From Billgrantia lactosivorans (lineage in GTDB: Bacteria > Pseudomonadota > Gammaproteobacteria > Pseudomonadales > Halomonadaceae), in the NCBI RefSeq assembly GCF_003254665.1, contig NZ_QHGY01000015.1:1-62433 (forward strand): a DNA stretch of 62,433 nucleotides, written 5' to 3'. The translations under genes were made by a program, and so were the position numbers. Numbering within the stretch: the first letter of the stretch is position 1; every line of letters begins with the position of its first letter. The notes under the pieces were generated by a model that did not search any database, was not told the DNA's origin, and saw only the letters and a program-made list of their open reading frames with translations. Shown here piece by piece: positions 47,959 through 58,678 of the stretch.

Positions 47959-49110
47959 TCATCTTCGTGCGATCCATGCCTGGGGGTCGATGGGGTCGCC
48001 GTTGCGGCGAACCTCGAAGTAGAGCGCCGGCGTGGAGTGGCCGCCGCTCACGCCCACCGTGCCGATGGCATCGCCGCGGGTGACGGCTTCGCCGACCTCG
48101 ACGCCGAAGCGCTGCAGGTGGGCGTAGAGCGTCATGATCTGGTCGCCATGGTCGAGGATCAACAGGTTGCCGAAGCCGCGCATCCAGTCGGCGAACACCA
48201 CCCGTCCGGCGTGTACCGCCTCCACGGGGGTACCCTCGCGGGCTTCGATCAGGATGCCGTTGTAGTGCACGCCAGCGTCGCGGCGGTAGCTCGAGGCGAC
48301 CTCGCCCTGCACCGGCCAGGGCAGGTCGCCCTGGGTACGCTCGATCTCCGTGGAGGGCGGCGGGCGTTCGAGCCGGGCGAGCTCCTCGCGCACGCGCTCG
48401 AGGACCAGCTCCGCCTCGTCGCGGTCGCGGTCGAGGCGCGCCAGGCGCGACTGCTCGTCGCTGTAGCGCGCGTCCAGCTCCGCCACCAGGCGCTCGCGCT
48501 CGGCCATTCGCTCGGTCAGCTCGCGGCTGCGCTCGGCCAGCTCCTCGGCCAGGCCGTCCAGCCGTTCGCCGCGGCGCTGTCGTTCGCGACGATTCTCGGC
48601 CAGTTCGGCGTCGAGTCGGGCGATCTCGTCGAGCCGCTCATGGCGCGCCTGGGCCAGGTGGTTGAGATAGGTCTGCAACCGGTCGAGCCGCGCCGGGTCG
48701 TCCTGGTTGAGCAGCAGCTTGAGCTGCGGGGTGAGCCCCAGGCGGTAGAGCGCGTCCAGCTGCGCGTCGAGCATCTCCACCTGCTCGGCCCGCTCGGCCT
48801 GCAGCTCGCCGCGGGCGGCTTGAAGGGCGGCGATCTCGTCGGCGAGGCGCCGCCGGTCGGCCTGAATGACATCCAGCCGGCGGTGGGTATCGGCCAGGTC
48901 GGTCTCCACCTCGCGCAGCTCGTTGCTGGCCGCGTCCTGGGCCTGTCGCGTCTGGCCCAGGCGGCGGCTGAGCGCCTGGATCTCGCTGCCGATGGCGTCG
49001 AGGCGCTCGCGAGCCTCCCGTTCGCTGGGCTGGGCGCTGGCCGTGGCCGGCAGCAGCAGCATGGCCACCAGCGCGCCCCGCAGGAGACGGCGCCACCGGG
49101 CTCGGTTCAT
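47959..49110 (-). CDS. envC: EnvC-like murein hydrolase activator
   Basis: 383 aa. Signal peptide, then a coiled coil from about residues 30-255, then a LytM/M23 domain (PWPVQGEVASSYRRDAGVHYNGILIEA ... LYFEVRRNG split motifs). The zinc-ligand positions are altered (H-x3-D reads HYNGI; HxH reads YFE), as in EnvC, so it should activate amidases rather than cut peptidoglycan. Starts 22 nt after gpmI. Confidence 0.9.
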   Translation of the reverse strand: MNRARWRRLLRGALVAMLLLPATASAQPSEREARERLDAIGSEIQALSRRLGQTRQAQDAASNELREVETDLADTHRRLDVIQADRRRLADEIAALQAARGELQAERAEQVEMLDAQLDALYRLGLTPQLKLLLNQDDPARLDRLQTYLNHLAQARHERLDEIARLDAELAENRRERQRRGERLDGLAEELAERSRELTERMAERERLVAELDARYSDEQSRLARLDRDRDEAELVLERVREELARLERPPPSTEIERTQGDLPWPVQGEVASSYRRDAGVHYNGILIEAREGTPVEAVHAGRVVFADWMRGFGNLLILDHGDQIMTLYAHLQRFGVEVGEAVTRGDAIGTVGVSGGHSTPALYFEVRRNGDPIDPQAWIARR

Positions 49111-49132
49111 GGCTGGCAGGGCTCGCGCGCGA

Positions 49133-50701
49133 TCATGCCGGTTCGATCAGCACCCGGCCGGTCATCTCCTCGGGAATCGGCTGGTCCATCATGCTCAGCA
49201 GGGTCGGTGCGATGTCGCACAGGCGGCCGTCGTCGAGCAGCCGGACGGGCCGGGGGCCGACATAGATCAGCGGCACCTCGAAGGTGGTGTGGGCGGTCTG
49301 CGCCACGCCGGTGTCGGGGTTGACCATCTGCTCGGCGTTGCCGTGGTCGGCGGTGATCAGGCAGGCGCCGCCGGCACGCTCGATCGCCTCGACCACGCGC
49401 CCGACGCAGGCATCCACCGCCTCGATCGCCTTGACCGCGGCGTCGAAATCGCCGGTATGGCCGACCATGTCGCCGTTGGCATAGTTGCACACGATCAGAT
49501 CGTAATGGCCGGCGTCGATCGCCTCCACCAGGCGGTCGGTCACTTCGACGGCGCTCATCTCCGGCTTCTCGTCGTAGGTCTTGACGTCCTGCGGCGAGGG
49601 CACCAGCACGCGGGTCTCGCCCTCGAACTCGGCTTCCCGGCCGCCGGAGAAGAAGAAGGTGACGTGGGCGTACTTCTCGGTCTCGGCGATGCGCAGCTGG
49701 GTCAGGCCGCGGCGCTCCATCACCTCGCCCAGGGTGTTGTGCAGGTCGGCCGGCGGGAAGGCGGCGGGGGCGGGAATGTCGGCGGCGTACTGGGTCAGGG
49801 TGACCAGGCTGCCGCCGGCCAGCGCCGGACGCAGGCGACGCGGAAAGCCGCTGAAGTCGTCCTCGACGAAGGCTCGCGTCAGCTCGCGCGCGCGGTCGGC
49901 ACGGAAGTTCATGAAGATGGCGGCGTCGCCGTCGGCGATGGTCGCGTGGACGTGGTCGGCCTGGATGACGGTGGCCGAGACGAACTCGTCGTTCTCGCCG
50001 CGCTCATAGGCGTCGCGCAGGCCCTGTTCGGCGCTGGTGGCCTCGAATTCGCCGACGCCCTCGGTCAGCAGGCGGTAGGCCTTCTCGACGCGATCCCAGC
50101 GGTTGTCGCGGTCCATGGCGAAGTAGCGGCCGATGATCGAGGCGACGAAGCCGTTGTCGGCGCCGACCAGCTCGCTGAGCCTGGCGTTGGTGCGCTCGAG
50201 GGAGGCCAGCGCGCTGCGCGGCGCGGTGTCGCGGCCGTCGAGGAAGGCGTGTACGTAGATGCGCTGGGCGCCGCGGCGGGCGGCCAGTTCGGCCATGGCC
50301 AGGATATGGTCCTCGTGGCTGTGCACGCCACCCGGCGAGAGCAGGCCGAGCAGGTGCACGGCGCGGTCGGCGGCCACGGCGGCATCGATGGCGTCGGTCA
50401 GCGCGGCGATGACGTCGAGGTCGCCGTCCTCGATCGCCTTGGAAATGCGCGTGAGCTCCTGGTACACCACCCGGCCCGCGCCCAGGTTCATGTGGCCGAC
50501 CTCGGAATTGCCCATCTGCCCCTCGGGCAGGCCCACGTACTTGCCGTCGGTGTGCAGCAGCGCATGGGGGCGCTGCTGCCACAGCCGGTCCATGTTGGGC
50601 GTATGCGCGGCGGCCACGGCGTTGTCGGTGGGGTCGGGGTTGTGACCGTAGCCGTCGAGTATGATCAGGGCAACGGGGCGCGGGGCGGTCTGGGTCGTCA
50701 T
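49133..50701 (-). CDS. gpmI: 2,3-bisphosphoglycerate-independent phosphoglycerate mutase
   Basis: 522 aa. Catalytic Ser in [16 protein letters not shown] and Mn ligands in [14 protein letters not shown] and [13 protein letters not shown] 50701 yields the family N-terminus [12 protein letters not shown]; the longer frame to 50944 is not supported. Glycolysis/gluconeogenesis. Confidence 0.96.
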   Translation of the reverse strand: MTTQTAPRPVALIILDGYGHNPDPTDNAVAAAHTPNMDRLWQQRPHALLHTDGKYVGLPEGQMGNSEVGHMNLGAGRVVYQELTRISKAIEDGDLDVIAALTDAIDAAVAADRAVHLLGLLSPGGVHSHEDHILAMAELAARRGAQRIYVHAFLDGRDTAPRSALASLERTNARLSELVGADNGFVASIIGRYFAMDRDNRWDRVEKAYRLLTEGVGEFEATSAEQGLRDAYERGENDEFVSATVIQADHVHATIADGDAAIFMNFRADRARELTRAFVEDDFSGFPRRLRPALAGGSLVTLTQYAADIPAPAAFPPADLHNTLGEVMERRGLTQLRIAETEKYAHVTFFFSGGREAEFEGETRVLVPSPQDVKTYDEKPEMSAVEVTDRLVEAIDAGHYDLIVCNYANGDMVGHTGDFDAAVKAIEAVDACVGRVVEAIERAGGACLITADHGNAEQMVNPDTGVAQTAHTTFEVPLIYVGPRPVRLLDDGRLCDIAPTLLSMMDQPIPEEMTGRVLIEPA

Positions 50702-51019
50702 GGGGGGTGCGGGCCTCTTGAACGTGGTGGGCGCGACGTCGGCCGTCCGGGAGGCTGTCCGCGCCCTCCCGGCGGTCTGGCAATGCCGCGGAGGCGGGCC
50801 TGGTATCGGCTGGGCCGCGCGAGACAGGCGCCTGGACGACGGGGGTCGCGACTTGTATCGGCTTGCGGCATCATAACGCACGGCCAGGCGAGCGTCATGG
50901 TCCCGGCCGATCGCCGGCTGGCCATGCCGCGGGTACCGCCGCATGGTGTATACTCTCGCCTTCCGGGTGCCCTACCCTACCGCCATTCCCGCTTTCCGCA
51001 ACAAGAGTGTGCCGGATCC

Positions 51020-51442
51020 ATGATCGATCAGCTGTTCGAATTCGTGCAGAATCACCCGCTTCTGGTGGGTGCCTTCCTCCTGGTGCTGACCGCCTGGATC
51101 GCCTACGAGGTCCGCAACAGCGCCTCCAGCGGCGTATCGTCCAGTCAGGCGACCCAACTGATCAACCGCGAGGACGCGGTGATCGTGGACACCCGCGAGG
51201 CGGGCGATTTCAAGGCCGGCCACATCGCCGGGGCGCGCCACATCCCCCAGAGCCGCATCGACGAGCGCATCGGCGAGCTGGAGAAGGTCAAGGACAAGCC
51301 GATCGTGGTGGTCTGCAAGAGTGGCCAGGCTTCCGGCATCACCGTGGCCAAGCTGGTCAAGGCCGGCTTCTCGCGGGTCTACAAGCTCAAGGGCGGCATG
51401 ATGCAGTGGCAGGCCGACGGTCTGCCGGTGGTCAAGAAATAG
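51020..51442 (+). CDS. yibN: Membrane-anchored rhodanese-like protein (YibN type)
   Basis: 140 aa. One N-terminal membrane segment (residues 13-29), then a rhodanese domain with VDTREAGDFKAGHIAGARHIP and active-site Cys in VVVCKSGQASG. Located upstream of secB, the usual yibN position. Confidence 0.9.
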   Translation: MIDQLFEFVQNHPLLVGAFLLVLTAWIAYEVRNSASSGVSSSQATQLINREDAVIVDTREAGDFKAGHIAGARHIPQSRIDERIGELEKVKDKPIVVVCKSGQASGITVAKLVKAGFSRVYKLKGGMMQWQADGLPVVKK

Positions 51443-51482
51443 TCAATACACAAGACGCAAGCACGCAAAAGGAACCTTTCCC

Positions 51483-52010
51483 ATGGCCGAAGAGAACAGC
51501 CAGAACGCCGCCGGCGGCAACCAGGCCGCTGCCGACACGCAGAACCGGCAACAGCTCCAGTTCGCCGTGCAGCGCATCTACGTCAAGGACATCTCCTTCG
51601 AGGCGCCGAATTCGCCCGCGGTGTTCCAGCAACCGTTCAAGCCCAAGGTCAGCCTGGACCTCAACACCAGCAACAGCAAGGTCGGTGAAGACCTCTATGA
51701 GGTCACGATCAAGGTGACCGCCCAGGTGCGCCACAGCGAGGAGGGCACCACCTCCTTCCTGGCCGAGATCGAGCAGGCCGGGCTGTTTCGCATCAGCGGC
51801 ATCGAGGGTGCCCAGCTCGACCACACCCTGGGCGCCTTCTGCCCCAACGTGCTGTTCCCCTATGCCCGCGAGTGCGTCGACAACCTGGTCAACCGCGGCG
51901 GTTTCCCGCCCCTGATGCTGGCGCCGGTCAACTTCGAGGCGATCTACGCCCAGAAGAAGAAGCGCGAGGCCGAACGCGCCCAGCAGCAGGGCGAGCAGAC
52001 CACCCAGTAG
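51483..52010 (+). CDS. secB: Protein-export chaperone SecB
   Basis: 175 aa. LQFAVQRIYVKDISFEAPNSP and GAFCPNVLFPYARECVDNLVNRGGFPPL are diagnostic. Polar Asn/Gln-rich N-terminus and Gln-rich C-terminus flank the core. Holds preproteins for SecA. Precedes rsmE by 11 nt. Confidence 0.97.
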   Translation: MAEENSQNAAGGNQAAADTQNRQQLQFAVQRIYVKDISFEAPNSPAVFQQPFKPKVSLDLNTSNSKVGEDLYEVTIKVTAQVRHSEEGTTSFLAEIEQAGLFRISGIEGAQLDHTLGAFCPNVLFPYARECVDNLVNRGGFPPLMLAPVNFEAIYAQKKKREAERAQQQGEQTTQ

Positions 52011-52021
52011 GGTCGCGCTGC

Positions 52022-52756
52022 ATGTCAACAGGACCGCGCATCCACGTCGCCGCCGACTTCCCCGTCGGCGGCGACGTCGTTCTGCCCGATGGCCCCGCCC
52101 GCCACGTGGCGCGGGTGCTGCGCCTGGGCGAAGGGGCGCCGCTGCGGCTCTTCGACGGCGCCGGTGCCGAGGCCCGGGCGGTGCTCGTCGAGGCGGGCCG
52201 CAAGCGCGTGGTGGCACGCATCGAGGCCGTCGAGGCGGGGCGCGGCGAGTCACCCCTGGCGGTGCACCTGGGCCAGGCGATCTCCAAGGGCGATCGCATG
52301 GACTACGCCATCCAGAAGGCCGTCGAGCTGGGGGTCGCCGCGATCACGCCGCTCTACACCGAGCACGGCGACGTGCGCCTCAAGGGCGAGCGCGAGGCGA
52401 AGAAGCTCGCTCACTGGCAGGCGGTGGCCGCCAGCGCCTGCGAGCAGTGCGGGCGTGCCGTGGTGCCCACCGTTCATGCCCCCCTGCTACTGGCCGAGTG
52501 GTTGGGCCAGCGCAGCGAGTCCCTCCGCCTGGTGTTGCACCCCGGCACGGCAGGCGCCCTCGAGCGCAGCGACCCTCACGCTTCCGTGGCCCTGCTGATC
52601 GGCCCTGAGGGTGGACTCTCCGACAGCGAAGTCGAGGCCGCGATGGCCTGCGATTTTTCACCTCTCTCGCTCGGCCCGCGCATCCTGCGCACCGAGACCG
52701 CGCCGGTGGTGGCGCTCGCCCTGCTGCAGTACCGCTTCGGCGACCTGATGAGCTGA
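52022..52756 (+). CDS. rsmE: 16S rRNA (uracil1498-N3)-methyltransferase
   Basis: 244 aa SPOUT enzyme. N-terminal PUA-like region with RHVARVLRLGEG; C-terminal knot with LLIGPEGGLSDSEVEAA and LGPRILRTETAPVVAL. Confidence 0.95.
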   Translation: MSTGPRIHVAADFPVGGDVVLPDGPARHVARVLRLGEGAPLRLFDGAGAEARAVLVEAGRKRVVARIEAVEAGRGESPLAVHLGQAISKGDRMDYAIQKAVELGVAAITPLYTEHGDVRLKGEREAKKLAHWQAVAASACEQCGRAVVPTVHAPLLLAEWLGQRSESLRLVLHPGTAGALERSDPHASVALLIGPEGGLSDSEVEAAMACDFSPLSLGPRILRTETAPVVALALLQYRFGDLMS

Positions 52757-52858
52757 GCGGTCCCCTCCACATCGGCTCTGCGGTGCCGGCTGCCTCTGGC
52801 TAGACTTTGGTCGTAATTTTCTTCCGGTCACTTGCGGACCGTGCGGCACCCCATTAGC

Positions 52859-52883
52859 TTGTCACTTGTATGATGTATGACAA
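52859..52883. promoter_or_regulatory. Operator-like site upstream of kdgD
   Basis: TTGTCA and TGACAA form an inverted repeat around 13 nt, enclosing TTGTATGATGTATGACAA (52866-52883). The inner TATGATGTATGA recurs exactly upstream of the gntR gene (61440-61457), so both are candidate sites for that regulator. Confidence 0.6.
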
Positions 52884-52961
52884 TATGCGCTGCCGGAGCC
52901 ACGCTCAACCTGGCTGGCCACTCAGAAGAACCGGCGAGGCGTCGACCAAGAGGAACGATTT

Positions 52962-53879
52962 GTGAACTTTTCTCGATCAGCCGTGAAGCAAGCCGTAGGC
53001 GACGGACTGCTCTCCTTCCCGATCACCGATTTCGACGGCGATGGCCGCTTCGATGCCGATAGCTATCGCCGTCGCCTGGAGTGGTTCGTCAGTCATGACA
53101 TTTCCGCCGTCTTCGTGGCCGGCGGCACGGGCGAGTTCTTCAACCTGTCGCTGGACGAGTACCGCGAGATCGTACGCGTGGCGGTGGAGACGGTCGACGG
53201 CAAGCTGCCCGTGATCGCCAGCGCCGGGCTGAGCGTGGCCAGCGGCCAGGCCTTCGCCAAGGCCGCCGAGGAGGCCGGTGCCGACGGCATCCTGCTGATG
53301 CCGCCCTACCTGACCGAATGTCCCCAGGAAGGGCTGGTCGAGTATGCCCGCCGGATCTGCGATGCCACCGAGCTCAACGTCATCTACTACAACCGCGGCA
53401 ACGGAGTTCTCGACGCCGCTTCGGTCCAGGCGCTGGCGGACCGGTGCCCGAACCTGATCGGCCTGAAGGACGGCAAGGGCGACATCCAGCTGCTCAACAA
53501 GATCGTCAAGAGCGTAGGCGAGCGGCTGGTCTACGTGGGCGGCGTGCCCACCGCGGAGATCTTCGCCGAGGCCTACCTCTCCATCGGGGTGAATACCTAC
53601 TCCTCGGCGGTGTTCAATTTCGTGCCGGAGATGGCAGTCAAGTTCTACAAGGAACTGCGCAAGGGAAATCGTGAGGTGGTGAAGCAAATTACCAACGACT
53701 TCTTCATTCCCTTCGTCGATCTCAGGGACCGAAAAGCGGGTTATGCCGTCAGCCTGATCAAGGCGGGTGCCGAGATCATCGGTCGCCCGGCCGGCAGCGT
53801 CCGGGCACCGCTGACCATGCCCACCTCCGAGGAGCACCAGCAGCTCGAGAGGCTGGTGGGTATCGCCAAGCAACTATAA
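52962..53879 (+). CDS. kdgD: 5-dehydro-4-deoxyglucarate dehydratase
   Basis: 305 aa, DHDPS/NAL family. GGTGEF (residues 54-59) for substrate carboxylate, Tyr143 in IYYNRGNG and Schiff-base Lys169 in IGLKDGKGD. Converts 5-dehydro-4-deoxyglucarate to 2,5-dioxopentanoate with loss of water and CO2. GTG start follows AGAGGA. Leads the hexarate operon. Confidence 0.92.
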   Translation: MNFSRSAVKQAVGDGLLSFPITDFDGDGRFDADSYRRRLEWFVSHDISAVFVAGGTGEFFNLSLDEYREIVRVAVETVDGKLPVIASAGLSVASGQAFAKAAEEAGADGILLMPPYLTECPQEGLVEYARRICDATELNVIYYNRGNGVLDAASVQALADRCPNLIGLKDGKGDIQLLNKIVKSVGERLVYVGGVPTAEIFAEAYLSIGVNTYSSAVFNFVPEMAVKFYKELRKGNREVVKQITNDFFIPFVDLRDRKAGYAVSLIKAGAEIIGRPAGSVRAPLTMPTSEEHQQLERLVGIAKQL

Positions 53880-53905
53880 ATCGACAACAGCAACGAGGTG
53901 ATAAC

Positions 53906-54961
53906 ATGACTATATCCAAGAAGACCCTTGCAACAGTCGGCTCCGCCGTCGTCCTGGCGTCCATGACCCTCGGTACCGGCGCCGCCATGGCCCAGGCAGG
54001 CGAGCTGCGCGGCAATATTCGAGTCGTCATTGGCTCCACCTCGACCGGGGCGGACACCTACCAGAACTCCAGCATCGTGACCGATGCGCTTGCAGAAAAG
54101 CTAGACCTGAACATGAAGGTCGATGCGGTTGGGGCCAGTTCGGCGTTTCGTACCCTGGACCGAGATTCGCGTGGCAACACGCTGATGATTTTCCACGACT
54201 ACGCCTATTTGGGGTACCTGTACGGTGTGGAGGGCTTCAGCGATATCTTCGAGAAGTACACCATCGGGCCGACCGTGTCGATCAATCCGGGCAACGCCTA
54301 CCTGGTACCCAAGGACTCGCCCTACGAGACTCTCGACGACATCATCGCTGCCGTCGGCGACGGCGAGACCGTGCGCGTGGCAATCCAGCCGGGCGGCGTC
54401 TCCGAGATCGGGTTCAGCGCCCTGAAGAACGCCATCGCTATTGAGCATCCGGGGCAGGAAGACAATCTGGTTGCGGTGAACACTGGCTCCCAGTCAGACA
54501 AGAACCAGCAACTCTTCGACGATCAGGTCGACGTGATCAACGGCTCCGTGCAGGCTAATGAACAGTACACCCGACTGCCGGAGGATGATCAGAAGGCGAT
54601 GCGCTTCGTCTGGCTTACCGCCAGCCAGGACACCATCGAGCAGGCGCCGGAAGAAGGGCTGGGCCAGACCTCCCGTGAGCAGCTCCTGGAGTACGTTGAG
54701 CCTAACGCCAACGTCACCATGGGCGACGACGAGAACTTTACCTTCGATAAAGAGTTCTTCTTCATTTACAACAAGGATATGGATCCGGGCATCGTCGAGC
54801 AGATCGACGAGGCGTTGGCCGAGATCTATGAGGAAGGTGAGATTCAGGAGACCCTGAAGGCCTCCTTCTTTACCCCCAACTTCAGGCCCTCCGGCGAGGC
54901 ATCCGAGCACCTCCAGGAGAAGATGGCTCGCTATCAAGAGATCATCGACAACATCAAGTAA
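53906..54961 (+). CDS. TTT-type transporter periplasmic binding protein
   Basis: 351 aa with a signal peptide (MAQA near residue 32). GNIRVVIGSTSTGADTYQNSS and VRVAIQPGGVSEIGFSALKNA belong to the TctC-like solute-binding fold. Divergent from typical tricarboxylate binders; context predicts galactarate/glucarate as ligand. Followed by stem-loops, then the two membrane subunits. Confidence 0.85.
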   Translation: MTISKKTLATVGSAVVLASMTLGTGAAMAQAGELRGNIRVVIGSTSTGADTYQNSSIVTDALAEKLDLNMKVDAVGASSAFRTLDRDSRGNTLMIFHDYAYLGYLYGVEGFSDIFEKYTIGPTVSINPGNAYLVPKDSPYETLDDIIAAVGDGETVRVAIQPGGVSEIGFSALKNAIAIEHPGQEDNLVAVNTGSQSDKNQQLFDDQVDVINGSVQANEQYTRLPEDDQKAMRFVWLTASQDTIEQAPEEGLGQTSREQLLEYVEPNANVTMGDDENFTFDKEFFFIYNKDMDPGIVEQIDEALAEIYEEGEIQETLKASFFTPNFRPSGEASEHLQEKMARYQEIIDNIK

Positions 54962-54967
54962 GCCTTG

Positions 54968-55053
54968 GGGCACTGACGACGATAGCTTGTCGGTGTCCTG
55001 CCTTCAGGCATGAGTTGCTAGAGAAACATGGTTGGCGGGATTGCGGTCCCGCC
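54968..55053 (+). terminator. Two stem-loops between binding protein and permease genes
   Basis: First stem 54968-54977 with 54989-54998 (10 bp including G-U pairs). Second stem GGCGGGA (55034-55040) with TCCCGCC (55047-55053), then CGTTTT. Such hairpins often let the binding protein be made in excess of the membrane subunits. Confidence 0.5.
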
Positions 55054-55070
55054 CGTTTTCCGGAGCCGCT

Positions 55071-55514
55071 ATGGAATCAGATCTCTCCAACCTGCTGAGT
55101 GTCTCGGTCGACTTCGAGACCTCCCATCTATTCTTCCCGACGATCATCAACTGGGTCATGGCAGGGCTCTTTCTGGTCATTCTGGTGACCAAGCTGATTC
55201 CCTTTCTGGCCGCGGTGAAGCGGGGCGAGCGTACCCTTCCCATCCTGGGTGAATCCATGGATACCAGGCGTTTCTTTGGCACCTTGGTACTGATTGTGGC
55301 GTATTTCTACCTGATGGTGGTAGTGGGCGACCTTTTCCCCTACACAGGCTACGGCTTCCTGTTCGTCTCGATGGCCTTCGTGCTGCTGATGTCGCTGCTC
55401 TACCTGCATGAGTGGACGAAGAAGGCGCTGGCCATCGTGGCGGTCAACGCAGTCGTTGCGCCCAGCCTGGCCTGGTTTGTCCTGGCCAAACTGTTCACCA
55501 TCACCCTGCCGTGA
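55071..55514 (+). CDS. TTT-type transporter small membrane subunit
   Basis: 147 aa with four predicted membrane helices (about 22-42, 60-80, 87-105, 115-140). TctB-like position and size. CGGAG precedes ATG 55071; the frame opens earlier at 55032 inside the hairpin. Its stop is 17 nt before the large subunit. Confidence 0.85.
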   Translation: MESDLSNLLSVSVDFETSHLFFPTIINWVMAGLFLVILVTKLIPFLAAVKRGERTLPILGESMDTRRFFGTLVLIVAYFYLMVVVGDLFPYTGYGFLFVSMAFVLLMSLLYLHEWTKKALAIVAVNAVVAPSLAWFVLAKLFTITLP

Positions 55515-55531
55515 GCGAGGCGAGTGCCATC

Positions 55532-57037
55532 ATGGATTTCCTGTCACTTCTCGACATTTCCTTCTTTCTGCTTGTCGCCTTCGGTGCCCTGGTCGGTATC
55601 ATCTTCGGTGCCATCCCCGGCATGACCGCCACCATGGCGGTGGCCGTCTGTCTGCCCTTGACGTATGCACTGGGCCTGAACCATGGCCTGGCGCTGTTGC
55701 TCGGGCTGTACGTGGGCGGCATCTCGGGAGGCATGGTGCCGGCGGTGCTGCTCAATATCCCCGGGACCCCCTCTTCGATCACCACGACGTTCGACGGCTA
55801 TCCCATGGCCCAGAAGGGTGAGGGAGAGAGAGCCCTGCGGGTCTGTGTCATCGCCTCGGTCATCGGTGGGCTGGTCAGCGCCGCGATCCTCTTCCTGTTC
55901 GCTCCGCTGCTGGCGGACTTCTCGATCAAGTTCTCCTACGTGGAAAAGTTCTTGATCATCCTGCTGGCACTGAGCGTCATCGCTTCGTTATCCAGCAACA
56001 TGCTGATCGGTATCTTCAGTGGCGTGCTCGGCATCTGGCTGAGCCTGATAGGTGACTACAGCACGACGGATGGCGGTAACGGCAAGACGCGGCTGATGTT
56101 CGACTTCATGGAGCCCTACCTGTTCGAGGGCTTCTCTCTGCTGCCGGTGCTGATCGGTATCTTCGGCATCTCCACCATCCTGCTCGAGGCCGAGAAGGGA
56201 GTTCGCAGCGAGCTTTCCAGCAGTCGGATGGTGATCGGCAAGGCCGCCGGCGTGCTCTCGCTGTTCAAGGGGCGCCTGACCAACCTCGTGCGCTCCTCCT
56301 TCATCGGCACCTTTGTCGGGATGTTGCCGGGGGTTGGAGGCAGTGCCGCCTCGGTACTCGCCTACACCCAGGAGAAGAACCTGGCGCGCGATTCCTCGCA
56401 GATGGGCAAGGGCGCTCCCCAGGGCCTGATCGCCTCTGAATCCGCCAACAATGCGCTGACCGGTGGTGCGCTGATCCCGCTGCTCTCGCTGGGCATTCCC
56501 GGCGATTCCACCACCGCCGTGCTGATCGGGGCCTTCACGCTCCAGGGCATTCAGGTGGGGCCGTTGTTCATTCCCGAGAACGCCGATACCTGGTACGTCA
56601 TGATTGTGGCGCTGGTATTCGCCAACTTCGTGATGTTCTTCCTGATGTTCTTTGCCATCAAGCATATCGCCAAGGTGGTCATGGTACCCAAGCATATCCT
56701 GTATCCGATCATCGTGATGATGTGCGTGGTGGGGGCCTATGCCATCAACTACGGGATCATGTTCGATGTCTGGACCTTGCTGATCTTCGGTGTCTTCGGC
56801 TGGCTGATCCAGAAGATAGGCCTCGAGGTTGCCCCGCTGATCATCGGCTTCATCCTGGGCAGCCAGGCGGAGGTCTACTTCGTCAAGAGCCTGGAATCGG
56901 CCGGCACTTTAAGCACCTTCTTCACCAAGAGTCCCATTGCCGTGGTGCTTTGGCTTCTGATCCTCGCTTCCGTGGTGTTTTCGGTCGTGATGAGCCTGAA
57001 GAGCCGCGCCAAAGGCCGTCAGGAAGTGCTCAGTTGA
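55532..57037 (+). CDS. TTT-type transporter large membrane subunit
   Basis: 501 aa TctA family, about 12 membrane helices. [28 protein letters not shown] and [27 protein letters not shown] are the repeated signature loops. Mediates sodium- or proton-coupled uptake with the small subunit and binding protein. Start at 55532 rather than 55412, which overlaps the small subunit. Confidence 0.93.
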   Translation: MDFLSLLDISFFLLVAFGALVGIIFGAIPGMTATMAVAVCLPLTYALGLNHGLALLLGLYVGGISGGMVPAVLLNIPGTPSSITTTFDGYPMAQKGEGERALRVCVIASVIGGLVSAAILFLFAPLLADFSIKFSYVEKFLIILLALSVIASLSSNMLIGIFSGVLGIWLSLIGDYSTTDGGNGKTRLMFDFMEPYLFEGFSLLPVLIGIFGISTILLEAEKGVRSELSSSRMVIGKAAGVLSLFKGRLTNLVRSSFIGTFVGMLPGVGGSAASVLAYTQEKNLARDSSQMGKGAPQGLIASESANNALTGGALIPLLSLGIPGDSTTAVLIGAFTLQGIQVGPLFIPENADTWYVMIVALVFANFVMFFLMFFAIKHIAKVVMVPKHILYPIIVMMCVVGAYAINYGIMFDVWTLLIFGVFGWLIQKIGLEVAPLIIGFILGSQAEVYFVKSLESAGTLSTFFTKSPIAVVLWLLILASVVFSVVMSLKSRAKGRQEVLS

Positions 57038-57062
57038 ATCCGCCTGGCAGGAGAGACGTCAT

Positions 57063-58625
57063 ATGAGTGCTTACAAAGGCAAGATCATTAGGGTGCACCC
57101 TGACGACAACGTCGCCATCGTGGTGGAGTCAGGAGGACTCTCGGCGGGCCAGGCGCTGGGCGACGGGCTGGTTGCGGTCGGCCCGACTCCCCAGGGCCAC
57201 AAGCTGGCCCTGCGGGATATCGATATCGACGCTCCGATCGTGCGCTACGGCGAAGTCATCGGTCATGCCGTGGCCGCCATCGCCCGGGGCGAGCATGTCG
57301 ATGAGAGCAAGGTGCGCCTGCCCGGGGCGCCGGCGCTGGAAGCCCTGCCGCTCGCCACGCGGCCGGCACCGGAAGCCGAACCGCTCGAGGGTTATACCTT
57401 CGAGGGTTTTCGCAACCCCGACGGCAGCGTGGGCACCAAGAACGTGCTGGGTATCACCAGCAGCGTACAGTGCGTGGCCGGCACGGTGGACTACGTGGTG
57501 GGTCGCATCAAGCGCGAGCTGCTGCCGCGCTATCCCAACGTCGACGACGTGGTGGGGCTCAACCACAGCTATGGCTGCGGGGTGGCGATCAACGCCCCCG
57601 CTGCCATCGTGCCGATCCGCACCCTCAGGAACATCGCCCTGAACCCCAACTTCGGCAACGAGGTGATGGTCATCGGCCTGGGCTGCGAGAAACTTCAGCC
57701 CTCCACCCTGCTCGACGACCGGCCGGTAAAGGTCTACGAGAACACCGAGGCGGCCGACCCTGATGCCAACGTGTTGAGCCTGCAGGACGACGCCTTCGAG
57801 GGCTTCGGCGAGATGGTCGAGGGCATCATGGTCATGGCCGAGCGTCACCTCGAGCGGTTGAATCGCCGCCGCCGCGAGACCTGCCCGGCGTCCGAGCTGC
57901 GGGTCGGCATGCAGTGCGGGGACAGCGACGCCTTCTCGGGGGTGACCGCCAACCCGGCCGTGGGCTTCGCCACCGACCTCATCGTGCGCGCCGGGGGCAG
58001 CGTGATGTTCTCCGAGGTCACCGAGGTGCGCGACGCCATTCACCTGCTGACGCCGCGCGCCGTCGACGAAGAGGTCGGCAGGGCGCTCATCGAACAGCTG
58101 GCGTGGTACGACGACTATCTCGCGCAGGGACAGGCCGATCGCAGCGCCAACCCCTCCCCCGGCAACAAGAAAGGGGGGCTCTCCAACGTGGTCGAAAAGG
58201 CACTGGGGTCTGTCATCAAGTCCGGCACTTCCCCCATCGTCGACGTCATCGGCCCCGGCGAGCGGCTGCGCCGCAAGGGGCTGACCTTCGCCGCCACGCC
58301 GGCCAGCGACTTCATCTGCGGCACGCTGCAACTGGCGGTCGGGATGAACCTGCAGGTGTTCACCACCGGCCGCGGTACGCCCTATGGCCTGTCGATGGTG
58401 CCGGTGCTCAAGGTCTCCAGCAACTCTCAATTGGGCCGGCGCTGGCACGACCTCATCGACCTGGATGCGGGGCGCATTGCCACCGGTGACGCCAGCATCG
58501 AGGAGGTGGGCTGGGAGCTGTTCCACCTGATTCTCAAGGTGGCTAGCGGACACCAGCAGGCGGCGGCCGAGCGGCTGGGTATCCACAACGATCTGGTGCT
58601 GTTCAACCCGGCGCCGGTGACCTGA
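57063..58625 (+). CDS. garD: Galactarate dehydratase
   Basis: 520 aa. N-terminal SAF-type region ([16 protein letters not shown]), then the UxaA/GarD body with YGCG (residues about 170-173), [10 protein letters not shown] and [16 protein letters not shown]. Dehydrates galactarate to 5-dehydro-4-deoxyglucarate, the KdgD substrate. Confidence 0.93.
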   Translation: MSAYKGKIIRVHPDDNVAIVVESGGLSAGQALGDGLVAVGPTPQGHKLALRDIDIDAPIVRYGEVIGHAVAAIARGEHVDESKVRLPGAPALEALPLATRPAPEAEPLEGYTFEGFRNPDGSVGTKNVLGITSSVQCVAGTVDYVVGRIKRELLPRYPNVDDVVGLNHSYGCGVAINAPAAIVPIRTLRNIALNPNFGNEVMVIGLGCEKLQPSTLLDDRPVKVYENTEAADPDANVLSLQDDAFEGFGEMVEGIMVMAERHLERLNRRRRETCPASELRVGMQCGDSDAFSGVTANPAVGFATDLIVRAGGSVMFSEVTEVRDAIHLLTPRAVDEEVGRALIEQLAWYDDYLAQGQADRSANPSPGNKKGGLSNVVEKALGSVIKSGTSPIVDVIGPGERLRRKGLTFAATPASDFICGTLQLAVGMNLQVFTTGRGTPYGLSMVPVLKVSSNSQLGRRWHDLIDLDAGRIATGDASIEEVGWELFHLILKVASGHQQAAAERLGIHNDLVLFNPAPVT

Positions 58626-58678
58626 TCGCGGCTGGGATGCGTCCCCGCTGAGCCGAACATTCAAGAGGAAAGAGTCTG